This document shows, one piece after another, positions 16,796 through 24,100 of a DNA stretch of 64,000 nucleotides. Numbering within the stretch: the first letter of the stretch is position 1; each line of letters opens with the position of its first letter. Made by a program: the position numbers and the translations under genes. The DNA is from Actinacidiphila guanduensis (GTDB lineage Bacteria > Actinomycetota > Actinomycetes > Streptomycetales > Streptomycetaceae). The notes below the pieces were generated by a model that did not search any database, was not told the DNA's origin, and saw nothing but the letters and a program-made list of their open reading frames with translations. The stretch is from assembly GCF_900103985.1 (NCBI RefSeq), contig NZ_FNIE01000006.1, positions 124,001 through 188,000 on the forward strand. Reading direction: 5' to 3'.

Positions 16796-18520
16796 GTGAC
16801 GAGTGAGACCGTGGCCGAGGAACGTGCCGAGACGGGCACCGGGGCGCAGGCCGAGCCGAGCGCCTGGGCGCGCAGGCTGCGCCGGTTCGGATACGCCGAG
16901 AGCGCGCGTACCGACACCCGCGAGCGCCTCGTCCCGCCGTTCCCCGAGCCCGGCACCCGGGTGTGGCAGATGCTCGGCCTCGGCCCGGCGCTCTCCTTGC
17001 GCCTGGCGCGCTGGTCCGGCTGGCTCGGCCCGATCCTGGTGTCCCTGTTCGCCGGCGTGATCCGCTTCTGGCACCTGGGCAGCCCGCGCGACGTCGTCTT
17101 CGACGAGACGTACTACGCCAAGGACGCCTGGGCGCTGCTCCAGTACGGCTACGAGGGCACCTGGCCCGACGGCAAGGTGTCCAACCCGGAGATCCTCGCC
17201 CACCCGCAGGTCATCCCGCTGTCCAACGTGGGCGGCTATGTGGTGCACCCGCCGACCGGCAAGTGGATCATCGCCGTCGGTGAGTGGATGTTCGGCCTGA
17301 ACCCCTTCGGCTGGCGCTTCATGATGGCGGTGCTGGGCACCCTGTCGGTGCTCATGCTCTGCCGCATCGGCCGCCGCCTGTTCCGCTCCACGGCGCTGGG
17401 CTGCATCGCCGGCCTGCTGATGTCGGTGGACGGCTTGCAGTACGTGATGAGCCGCATCGCGCTGCTCGACCTCGTCATCATGTTCTTCGCGCTGGCCGCC
17501 TTCGGGTGCCTGCTCATCGACCGCGACTGGTCGCGGGCGCGCCTGGCGGCCGCACTGCCGGTGGACGAGGACGGCTTCGCCCGGCCCGACGACACGGTGG
17601 GCTCGCGCACCGGCATGGGCTGGCGCCCCTGGCGCATCGCCGCCGCCGTGATGCTGGGCCTGGCCGCCTCCAGCAAGTGGAACGGCCTGTACTTCCTGGC
17701 GTTCTTCACGATCCTGACGGTGCTGTGGGACGTCGGCTCGCGCCGGGTGGCGGGCGCCAGGCGGCCGCGCCTCGCGGTGCTGCGCAAGGACTTGGGCTGG
17801 TCGCTGCTGACGATGCTGCCGACCGCCCTGGTGACGTACCTGCTGACGTGGACCGGCTGGTTCATGTCGAGCAACGGATACGGGCGGCACTGGGCCGACG
17901 GCCGCGGCGGCACCTGGTCGTGGATCCCCGCGCCGCTGCGCAGCCTGTGGCACTACGAGTACCAGGTCTACCAGTTCAACGTGAACCTGCACGCCTCCCA
18001 CCCGTACCAGTCCAACCCGTGGAGCTGGCTGGTGCTGGGGCGCCCGGTGTCGTACTACTTCGAGTCGCCCAAGTACGGCCAGGACGGCTGCCGCACAGCT
18101 TCCGGGTGCTCGCGGGAGATCCTGGCGCTGGGCACGCCGCTGCTGTGGTGGGCGGCGTGCTTCGCCCTGGTGTACCTGCTGTACCGCTGGATCGCCCGGC
18201 GCGACTGGCGGGCGGGCGCCATCCTGTGCGCGGCCGGAGCGGGCTACCTGCCCTGGTTCCACTACCAGGACCGCACGATCTTCTACTTCTACGCCGTCGC
18301 CTTCGTGCCCTACCTGTGCCTGGCCGTCACCATGATGATCGGCGCGTTCCTGGGCCCCAGGGAGGCAACCGAAAGCCGCCGGATGTGGGGCGCGGTGGGC
18401 GCGGGCACCCTGGTGCTCCTCATCGTCTGGAACTTCATCTACTTCTTCCCGATCTACACGGGCATGACGATCCCCTACCACTCCTGGCAGGCCAGGATGT
18501 GGCTGGACAGCTGGATCTAG
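16796..18520 (+). CDS. pmt: Protein O-mannosyltransferase (GT39 family)
   Basis: Pmt transfers mannose from polyprenyl-phosphate-mannose to Ser/Thr of proteins exported through Sec; in Streptomyces it glycosylates lipoproteins and other envelope proteins and serves as phage phiC31 receptor pathway component. The 574-aa product is polytopic, with an early loop VFDETYYAKDAW (the acidic DE motif of PMT enzymes, near residue 103) and repeated hydrophobic segments to the C-terminus, ending in YHSWQARMWLDSWI. The GTG at 16796 is chosen because homology begins soon after and a TACGAT box sits 6 nt upstream. The last 88 nt of the gene are duplicated, slightly altered, 1.34 kb downstream. Confidence 0.94.
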   Translation: MTSETVAEERAETGTGAQAEPSAWARRLRRFGYAESARTDTRERLVPPFPEPGTRVWQMLGLGPALSLRLARWSGWLGPILVSLFAGVIRFWHLGSPRDVVFDETYYAKDAWALLQYGYEGTWPDGKVSNPEILAHPQVIPLSNVGGYVVHPPTGKWIIAVGEWMFGLNPFGWRFMMAVLGTLSVLMLCRIGRRLFRSTALGCIAGLLMSVDGLQYVMSRIALLDLVIMFFALAAFGCLLIDRDWSRARLAAALPVDEDGFARPDDTVGSRTGMGWRPWRIAAAVMLGLAASSKWNGLYFLAFFTILTVLWDVGSRRVAGARRPRLAVLRKDLGWSLLTMLPTALVTYLLTWTGWFMSSNGYGRHWADGRGGTWSWIPAPLRSLWHYEYQVYQFNVNLHASHPYQSNPWSWLVLGRPVSYYFESPKYGQDGCRTASGCSREILALGTPLLWWAACFALVYLLYRWIARRDWRAGAILCAAGAGYLPWFHYQDRTIFYFYAVAFVPYLCLAVTMMIGAFLGPREATESRRMWGAVGAGTLVLLIVWNFIYFFPIYTGMTIPYHSWQARMWLDSWI

Positions 18521-18538
18521 CCAGGTCTGCAGCATGAC

Positions 18539-18576
18539 GAGGGGCCCCGCGCCGGAAGGCATGCGCGGGGCCCCTC
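18539..18576 (+). terminator. Hairpin terminator after pmt
   Basis: Perfect 14-nt arms GAGGGGCCCCGCGC and GCGCGGGGCCCCTC flank a 10-nt loop, starting 18 nt past the pmt stop. It is a strong GC hairpin without a U-tract. Confidence 0.88.
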
Positions 18577-18667
18577 GGTCGTTGTCGGTGGGCGTGGGCC
18601 GTCAGCAGACGGCCCAGGAACGGCCCCGAGTTGTGCCTTGGCCCGCTTGCAGAAAGAGCGATCAAAG

Positions 18668-18960
18668 TCAGACCAACCTCTGCCCGGCCGTCAAGCGTGG
18701 CGATTCCCGTCCCTCGACCGCGCGCCGGACATCTCGGACGAGATCGAGCCCCAATGCCGGCCGTCCGACCTCGCACAGCACGTACGCCCGCTCAGCCATC
18801 GCGTGAGCCAGGTACATGGGAGCGTCAGCATCCTGCGCTGCCCGCTTGGCCAATTCGTAGAGCCGCCAGGCTCGTTCCACCACGCCCGTATGGAGTGCCT
18901 GCCACGCAGCAAGTGTTGAGGCATCCGCCAGCGCGATCGCCATCAGCTCTCTCGCACTTG
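18668..18960 (-). pseudogene. Internal fragment of a helix-turn-helix/TPR-type regulator
   Basis: The minus strand translates to LADASTLAAWQALHTGVV followed by ERAWRLYELAKRAAQDADAP, YLAHAMAERAYVLCEVGRPA and LVRDVRRAVEG. This matches, from memory, the TPR-rich central part of large XRE-type streptomycete regulators. The N-terminal DNA-binding domain and the C-terminal half are both missing, and the frame ends at a stop soon after SPRLTA. It is best read as a decayed gene remnant inside the insertion between the two pmt 3' ends. The upstream 150 nt (to about 19110) have no recognisable gene. Confidence 0.6.
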
Positions 18961-19110
18961 GCGAAGGCCCGGGCGGGCATGAAAGGCGGCAGTACCTCGA
19001 CCCGAAACCGCGCGCACCCCTCTCATTGGCCACAGTGGCCCTGGCTTTACCCTGCGCGTACACGCAAGGCCGTAGACAGGGTGTTTCCAACCGTGCCGTG
19101 TTGATGGGGA

Positions 19111-19590
19111 TCACACAGGCTTGTCGGCGTGTGCGGTAATTACGGGCTCGGAGTTGATGGGCAGGAGTTGAATAACGAGAAGCACAGCCTCTTCGGCGGT
19201 AGCGACCTCGCCGGTCACGACAGAGGGATTGTGCCGGCGCACCTTGAACCGTCCAGTGACCATAGGCTCTACCGATCCGGCCTGCACACTCCAGGGGTAA
19301 CTGGTGGAGCTGCTGAAGAACAGGGAGAAGTGGCTGGTGAACGGGTACAGCCGCCGGAGCCGTGGTTGAGCAGCAGCAGCCTCAAGCAGTGGAACGATGC
19401 CCGGGTACGGGCGCCCGGGAGAGCGAATCTGATGTACGGCTTGTCTCCACTGCCAGGCGAGTCGGAGACTCTGCCAATGAGCCTCGACGGCATCAGCGGG
19501 CCCACGGCCGCGGGCCGCGGCGATGTCCGGTAGAACCGGTCTTGGCGGTAGGGGCGACCGTTGCCCGGAGAGCGTGTTGTTCGAGTCCAC
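19111..19590 (-). CDS. DUF6193-like protein, probably N-terminally truncated
   Basis: A 159-codon frame from GTG 19590 reads PDIAAARGRGPADAVEAHWQ, then PGIVPLLEAAAAQPRLRRLY and PFTSHFSLFFSSSTSYPWSV, with GEVATAEEAVLLVIQLLP near the end. This agrees with the C-terminal part of DUF6193-type proteins often found next to streptomycete accessory genes; the assignment is from memory. The first 20 residues look non-homologous and there is no ribosome site, so the start is uncertain and the gene may be a remnant. Function is unknown. It lies in the 1.3-kb accessory segment flanked by pmt 3' sequence. Confidence 0.55.
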   Translation of the reverse strand: MDSNNTLSGQRSPLPPRPVLPDIAAARGRGPADAVEAHWQSLRLAWQWRQAVHQIRSPGRPYPGIVPLLEAAAAQPRLRRLYPFTSHFSLFFSSSTSYPWSVQAGSVEPMVTGRFKVRRHNPSVVTGEVATAEEAVLLVIQLLPINSEPVITAHADKPV

Positions 19591-19768
19591 TGTCGTAGTG
19601 TCGCGGCTGGAGCTTGGAACAGGTGCTCTGACGGCAAAAGGATCAAGAACGCCTGTCCGGGGGCGCCAGCGGTGTGCCAGCGACGGCCCACGGACGGCCT
19701 ACGAGGGGTATACGCCCCCTGGCGATGGTAAGTCTCCCGGTCACTGACACCTCAGGCCGGATTGTCAC

Positions 19769-19857
19769 AACTTCATCCATTTCTTCCCGATCTACACGGG
19801 CATGACGATCCCCAGCCCCATCCTGGCAGGCCAGGATGTGGCTGGACAGCTGGATCT
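19769..19857 (+). pseudogene. Duplicated 3' end of pmt (attachment-site-like direct repeat)
   Basis: These 89 nt match 18431-18518, the last 88 nt of pmt before its stop codon, with five substitutions and one inserted base (about 93% identity). The final 38 nt (from TCCTGGCAGG to GGATCT) are identical. The insertion shifts the frame and the stop codon is lost, so it is not functional coding sequence. Direct duplication of a gene's 3' end around inserted DNA is the footprint of site-specific integration, or of a partial replacement. Confidence 0.85.
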
Positions 19858-20042
19858 GACGCCTGGGACCGGCGGTACGTGCCGCTGCCGCTGCCGCCGC
19901 CGGGCGGCTTTTCGTACGGTCGGTCCGGTGTGGGCCGCCGGGCGAGCGGCGGGTTTCGGTCATGTGGTTTTAGTACGAAGCCGTGCCCGGTCCGAGACCT
20001 TCCCCACAGGCGCTTCACCTACAGTGCCGGGAGCGCGCTTAT

Positions 20043-20056
20043 TTGAACGCGTTCAA
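20043..20056. promoter_or_regulatory. Perfect 14-bp palindrome upstream of the PBP gene
   Basis: TTGAACGCGTTCAA is fully symmetrical and ends 20 nt before the GTG start, just ahead of the GGAGGGG ribosome site. The form TTGAAC-N2-GTTCAA is typical of TetR/MarR-type operators. No regulator gene adjoins, so the binding protein is unknown. Confidence 0.55.
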
Positions 20057-20076
20057 CTGGGGAGGGGGGTGTTCTC

Positions 20077-21720
20077 GTGGCCCTGTCACGAGGCACGAAG
20101 ACCGGGATCGTGGCTTCGGTGTTCACCGTGATGCTGGTGGTCGCCGGGTACGGCGCCTACAACATCTGGTCGGCACTGGGGAAGGACGACGGCCCGGGGG
20201 CGAACTCGCCCTCGGCCATGAACTCGCCCATCAGTTCCGCTCCTCCCTCCGCCAAGGAGGTCCACTCAGCGGCGACCGCCTTCCTCGCCGCCTGGGCGTC
20301 GGGTGATGACACCAAGGCGTCGGCCCTCACGGACTCACCGCAGACCGCCGGCGCCGCCCTTGCGTCGTACCGCAGCGACGGCCACGTGACTTCCCTGAAG
20401 ATCACCCCGACCACGGAGTCGGGCGACCAGGTGAGCTACGACGTCGCCGCCACCGTCTCCGCCCAGGGCATCACGAAGCCCTGGAGCTACACCGCGACTC
20501 TCACGGCGGTGCGCTCCTACGGCAACAAGGTCGTCGTGAAGTGGCAGCCGTCGGTGCTCCACCCCGAACTCGGGCCCGGCGAGAGCATCGTGACGGGCGT
20601 CGCCTCTCTGCCGGACGTCGACATCGTCGACCGCAACGGCCATGTGATGGACCTGTCCGCCTACCCCTCGCTCGGCGACATCGCCGACCAGTTGCGCAGC
20701 CGCTACGGGGCCACCCTCAAGGGCCAGGGGACGCCCCCGGTGGAGACGTACATCGCCGCGGGCGACGGCACCCCCGACAAGGCGCTGGTGACCCTGCGCA
20801 AGGGCGTCAGCGCCCATCTGCGCACCACCTTGGACCCGGCCGCGCAGGCCGCCGCGGAAAAAGCCGTGACCGCGCACCCCAACTCCGGGGTGACCGCGCT
20901 CGACACCCGCACCGGCGGCATCCTCGCCGTCGCCTTCAACCCGTCCGGCAGCCAGAACCTCGCCCTGCAGTCCCTTGAGGCGCCCGGCTCGACGTTCAAG
21001 GTCGTCACGGCCACCGCGCTGCTCAACACCGGCAAGGTCACCCCCTCGACGCACTCCCAGTGCGTCGACGGCTATGCGGCCAAGGGCGGCAAGCCATACC
21101 ACAACGTCACCCCGGACAACCGGAACGCCGACTTCGCCTGGGACTTCGCCAACTCCTGCAACACCGGCTTCATCCGGCTCTCGGACGATCTGACCCCGAG
21201 CAGCCTGACCTCCACCGGCCGCACCTACTACGGCCTCGGCGCCACCTGGTACACCGGCGTCTCCACCTCGGACGGCTCCATCCCCGGGGGCACGGGCGAC
21301 GAGAAGACCTCGGAGATGATCGGACAGGGCCAGGTCGTGATGACCACCCTCAACATGGCGTCGGTCTCCGCCACCGTCGTCGACGGCCGCTTCCACCAGC
21401 CGACGATCCTTCAGGACACCCGGCTGATAAAGAACCGCGCCGACATCGGCACCTCACCGCTGCCCGCGGGCGTGCAGTACGACCTGAAGCTGATGATGCA
21501 CAAGACGGTCACCAGCGGCACCGCCTATGCGGCGATGCACACCCTCAGCGGCACCGTGGGCGCGAAGACCGGCTCGGCCGAGCACGGCACCGGTACGACG
21601 AACGGCTGGTTCACCGGCTACCGCAACCACGTGGCGGCCGCCGCCATGGTGCTCAACGGTGGTGAGGGCGTCGACTCCGCCGGCCCGATCGTGGCCTCGG
21701 TGCTCGCCTCGACATCCTGA
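20077..21720 (+). CDS. Class B penicillin-binding protein (MecA_N-type D,D-transpeptidase)
   Basis: A cell-wall transpeptidase that cross-links peptidoglycan peptides, anchored by an N-terminal helix (residues about 10-30, GIVASVFTVMLVVAGYGAYN). An NTF2-like MecA_N domain follows (about 60-150), then a dimerisation region and the catalytic domain. The active-site motifs are complete: S305-T-F-K308 (SxxK), S360-C-N362 (SxN) and K497-T-G499. 547 aa is normal for this Streptomyces class. The start GTG at 20077 has GGAGGGG upstream. In related genomes this gene follows pmt directly; here a 1.3-kb segment separates them. It may act in sporulation or polar wall synthesis; the sequence does not tell. 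Confidence 0.93.
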   Translation: MALSRGTKTGIVASVFTVMLVVAGYGAYNIWSALGKDDGPGANSPSAMNSPISSAPPSAKEVHSAATAFLAAWASGDDTKASALTDSPQTAGAALASYRSDGHVTSLKITPTTESGDQVSYDVAATVSAQGITKPWSYTATLTAVRSYGNKVVVKWQPSVLHPELGPGESIVTGVASLPDVDIVDRNGHVMDLSAYPSLGDIADQLRSRYGATLKGQGTPPVETYIAAGDGTPDKALVTLRKGVSAHLRTTLDPAAQAAAEKAVTAHPNSGVTALDTRTGGILAVAFNPSGSQNLALQSLEAPGSTFKVVTATALLNTGKVTPSTHSQCVDGYAAKGGKPYHNVTPDNRNADFAWDFANSCNTGFIRLSDDLTPSSLTSTGRTYYGLGATWYTGVSTSDGSIPGGTGDEKTSEMIGQGQVVMTTLNMASVSATVVDGRFHQPTILQDTRLIKNRADIGTSPLPAGVQYDLKLMMHKTVTSGTAYAAMHTLSGTVGAKTGSAEHGTGTTNGWFTGYRNHVAAAAMVLNGGEGVDSAGPIVASVLASTS

Positions 21721-21741
21721 CTGCCCCTCACTTGTCGGACC

Positions 21742-21782
21742 GTCGGTCCGCATCCGTGCCGGCAGCATGGGTGCGGACCGAC
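21742..21782. terminator. Hairpin between converging PBP and SDR genes
   Basis: Arms 21742-21755 (GTCGGTCCGCATCC) and 21769-21782 (GGGTGCGGACCGAC) pair with one G-T wobble around a 13-nt loop. It lies between two convergent genes and can serve both. Confidence 0.82.
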
Positions 21783-21824
21783 CGCCTTTACTGTCATCCT
21801 TGCGGGCCGCGCACTACAGGGCCG

Positions 21825-22628
21825 TCACCCGAGCTTCTCGTACCCTTCGGCGAGCGCCTCGAGGAACCCCTGGTTGCTGCCGAGGATGCCGCCGTCCACC
21901 GGCAGGGTGACGCCCGTGATCCAGGACGCGTCCTTGGACGCCAGGAACGCCACCGCGGCCGCGATGTCCTCAGGCTCGCCCACCCGCCCCAGCGGATACG
22001 AGCGCTTCACCACCGCCAGCACCGCCTCGCGTCCGGCCCAGGCAGGCGTGCGGATGGTGCCCGGTGCCACGAGGTTGACGCGCACCCCCAGGGGTGCCGC
22101 CTGGACGGCCAAACCGCGCGTCAGGGAGACCAGGCCCGCCTTGGCGGCGCTGTAGGCATGGTTGCCGAAGTAGGACAATCCGTTCACCGACCCGATGCTG
22201 ACGATTGCGCCTCGGCGGTCGGGTGCGGCTGCCAGATGCGGCAGGGCCGCGCGCGAGCATCTCATCGCACCGGTAAGGGTGATGTCGAGGTCGCGCGCCC
22301 ACGCCTCGTCACTCTCCAGGGTGAAGTCGTCCTGGTGCTCGCTGCACGAGTACGCGTTGTTCACCAGTACGTCCAGCGACCCGAAAGCGTCCACGGCCGC
22401 CGCGATCGCGGCATCGACGGACACCCGGTCCGCCACGTCGCACCCCACCGCGACCGCTCTGCCGCCGTCCGCCGCAATGGAGGCGGCCGTACGCTCCGCC
22501 GCCTGGGCGTCCAGGTCGGCGATCAGCACCCCCGCTCCCTCTGCGGCGAATCTGCGCGCTATCGCCTCGCCGATCCCCCGGGCACCGCCCGTCACCACCA
22601 CGCCGTATGTGTCGAAGCGTCCTGTCAT
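21825..22628 (-). CDS. Short-chain dehydrogenase/reductase (SDR)
   Basis: A classical 267-aa NAD(P)-dependent SDR: TGGARGIGEAIA (TGxxxGxG) near residue 13, NNAY after beta-4 (NNAG variant), the catalytic Ser in IVSIGSVNG and Y-S-A-A-K near residue 160. The ATG at 22628 starts MTGRFDTYGVVVTGG. An Asp after beta-2 (LIADLDAQ) points to NAD(H) rather than NADP(H). The gene lies 4 nt downstream of the beta-lactamase-fold hydrolase gene on the same strand, so the two are likely co-transcribed. The substrate is unknown. Confidence 0.9.
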   Translation of the reverse strand: MTGRFDTYGVVVTGGARGIGEAIARRFAAEGAGVLIADLDAQAAERTAASIAADGGRAVAVGCDVADRVSVDAAIAAAVDAFGSLDVLVNNAYSCSEHQDDFTLESDEAWARDLDITLTGAMRCSRAALPHLAAAPDRRGAIVSIGSVNGLSYFGNHAYSAAKAGLVSLTRGLAVQAAPLGVRVNLVAPGTIRTPAWAGREAVLAVVKRSYPLGRVGEPEDIAAAVAFLASKDASWITGVTLPVDGGILGSNQGFLEALAEGYEKLG

Positions 22629-22632
22629 CGCG

Positions 22633-23925
22633 TCAGGTTAGGCAGCGCTTCACCGCCCTGACCAGAGCCTGGGCGCGCGGATCGGCCGTCACACTGCGCT
22701 GCAGACCGTTGGTCACGTAGCCGAACCCCACCCCGCTGCCCGGGTCGGCGAAGGCCAGCGAGCCCCCGCGACCAGGGTGCCCGAAGGAGTCGGGCCCCAG
22801 GAGCGGCGAGGCTGACCCGTGCAGCATGTAGCCCAGGCCGAAGCGCGTGTTGACCACCAGCACCCGGTCCGGGCCCTCGGACTCCGCGGTGCGGGCGGCG
22901 GCCAGGGTCGCGGGCGCGAACAACCGCGCCCCGCCGTCCACATCGCCCACCAAGGCGCCGTAGAAGCGGGCAAGGGCGCGGGCCGTCGCGATCGTCCCCG
23001 AGGCGGCCAGCTCGCCGGCCCGGTAGGCGGCGTCGTTCTCGTCCGGCAGCGGGCTGATCGCGCCGAAGGCCCGCCTGGTCAGCGACTCCGGATCGGCGTA
23101 CGCCTGCTGGACGCTGGGCTTGGGCCGCGCGCGCAGCCCGCCCGACGCCGGGGGCTCCGGAGTGGGGACCTCGCCGATGCGCCCCACCCGCTGCGCCTCC
23201 TCCGGCGGCAGGCCCAGCCACAGGTCCAGCCCGAGCGGTCGTGCGACCTCCTCGGCGACGAAGCGGCCGAGCGAGCGCCCGGAGGCCCGCAGCACCAGTT
23301 CGCCCAGCAGCCAGCTGTAGGTCTGGGCGTGGTAGCCGTGCGCGGCCCCCGGCGGGAACTGCGGCGCCTGCGCGGCCAGCGCCTGCGGGCCGGAGACGCC
23401 GTCCAGCGCCTGCTGCGGCGTGAGCGGCACGTCGAGCGCGGGCACGCCCGCCCGGTGGGCCAGCGCCTCGCGGACCGTCACGCGGTCCTTGCCGCGCGCC
23501 TTGAACTCCGCCCAGTACGCCCCCACGGGCGCGTCCAGGTCGAGCTGCCCGCGCTGGTGGAGCAGCAGCAGGCACGCCGCCGCCACGCCCTTGCCCGCCG
23601 AGCGCACGGTCTGCGCGGTCTCCCGCCGCCAGGGTGCCTGCCCGTCGTACTCCGCCCGGCCGCCCCACAGGTCCACGACCTTGCGCCCTTGGTGGTAGAC
23701 GGCGACTGCGGCACCCACGTCGCCGCGCAGCGCGAAGTTGTCGGCAAAGGCGTCGCGGACCTGCTCCCAGCCGTCGGCCACGTCACCCTGGACGTCGGCT
23801 TCGGCACCACCTTGGACGCCGTCCTGGGCGTCACCCTGGATGCCGGCCTCCCCGGACCCCGCGAGCGCCCCGGGCTGCCCCGCGTCCTGCCCGCGCGCCT
23901 CTTGTGCGCGCTCCCCGCCGTCCAT
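22633..23925 (-). CDS. Serine hydrolase of the beta-lactamase (class C / esterase) fold
   Basis: A cytoplasmic-looking beta-lactamase-family protein of the EstB/LAE5 kind, more likely an esterase or peptidase than a beta-lactamase. The SxxK nucleophile motif is RSAGKGV, and a tyrosine motif GYHAQTYSWL follows, as in family VIII esterases; the C-terminal HPGRGGS box replaces KTG. ATG 23925 is preferred because AGGAGG lies 9 nt upstream, giving 430 aa; an earlier GTG would add 29 residues. Residues 10-50 are a Gly/Asp/Gln-rich, repetitive linker (GDAQDGVQGG..). No signal peptide is seen. It is followed after 4 nt by an SDR gene. Confidence 0.88.
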   Translation of the reverse strand: MDGGERAQEARGQDAGQPGALAGSGEAGIQGDAQDGVQGGAEADVQGDVADGWEQVRDAFADNFALRGDVGAAVAVYHQGRKVVDLWGGRAEYDGQAPWRRETAQTVRSAGKGVAAACLLLLHQRGQLDLDAPVGAYWAEFKARGKDRVTVREALAHRAGVPALDVPLTPQQALDGVSGPQALAAQAPQFPPGAAHGYHAQTYSWLLGELVLRASGRSLGRFVAEEVARPLGLDLWLGLPPEEAQRVGRIGEVPTPEPPASGGLRARPKPSVQQAYADPESLTRRAFGAISPLPDENDAAYRAGELAASGTIATARALARFYGALVGDVDGGARLFAPATLAAARTAESEGPDRVLVVNTRFGLGYMLHGSASPLLGPDSFGHPGRGGSLAFADPGSGVGFGYVTNGLQRSVTADPRAQALVRAVKRCLT

Positions 23926-24000
23926 CCGCCGCGCCTCCTGACCGCCCCCTGCCGTTCGTACCCACCCGATCGTACGAACATCCTTTCCCCGGGCGCGGTG

Positions 24001-24066
24001 CGGGCCCGTCACGGGGACCGCGTCCTGGTCCGGGGTGGACCAGGGGCGGCCCCGTCACGGGCCCGG
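24001..24066 (-). terminator. Long hairpin downstream of the cellulase gene
   Basis: A near-complete inverted repeat spans 66 nt: the inner stem CCTGGTCC/GGACCAGG has a 5-nt loop, and the outer parts CGGGCCCGT and ACGGGCCCG also pair with a few mismatches between. It begins 35 nt past the stop of the minus-strand cellulase gene, where a terminator is expected. Confidence 0.82.
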
Positions 24067-24100
24067 TGGGGGGATCCGCTGTGCGCCTATGTGTGCGAGG

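Larger units (their letters stand above)
19591..20076. other. Non-coding stretch between DUF6193-like gene and PBP gene
   Basis: About 490 bp. 19591-19768 shows no recognisable gene. 19769-19857 is a damaged copy of the pmt 3' end (listed separately). From 19858 to 20042 there is GC-rich spacer with short CTGCCGCTGCCGC repeats. A 14-bp perfect palindrome lies 20 nt upstream of the PBP start codon. Confidence 0.6.

Noticed and set aside
9657..16799. A 7.1-kb open frame on the plus strand
   Set aside because: It lies opposite several well-identified minus-strand genes (PQQ protein, ABC-F, ispE, ksgA, tatD, rsmI); its translation is Arg/Gly/Ala-rich shadow sequence caused by high GC.
24001..24066. 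DasR-like site in the inner stem CCTGGTCC/GGACCAGG
   Set aside because: Spacing and arm sequence do not match the 16-bp dre consensus; the whole is better explained as a terminator hairpin.
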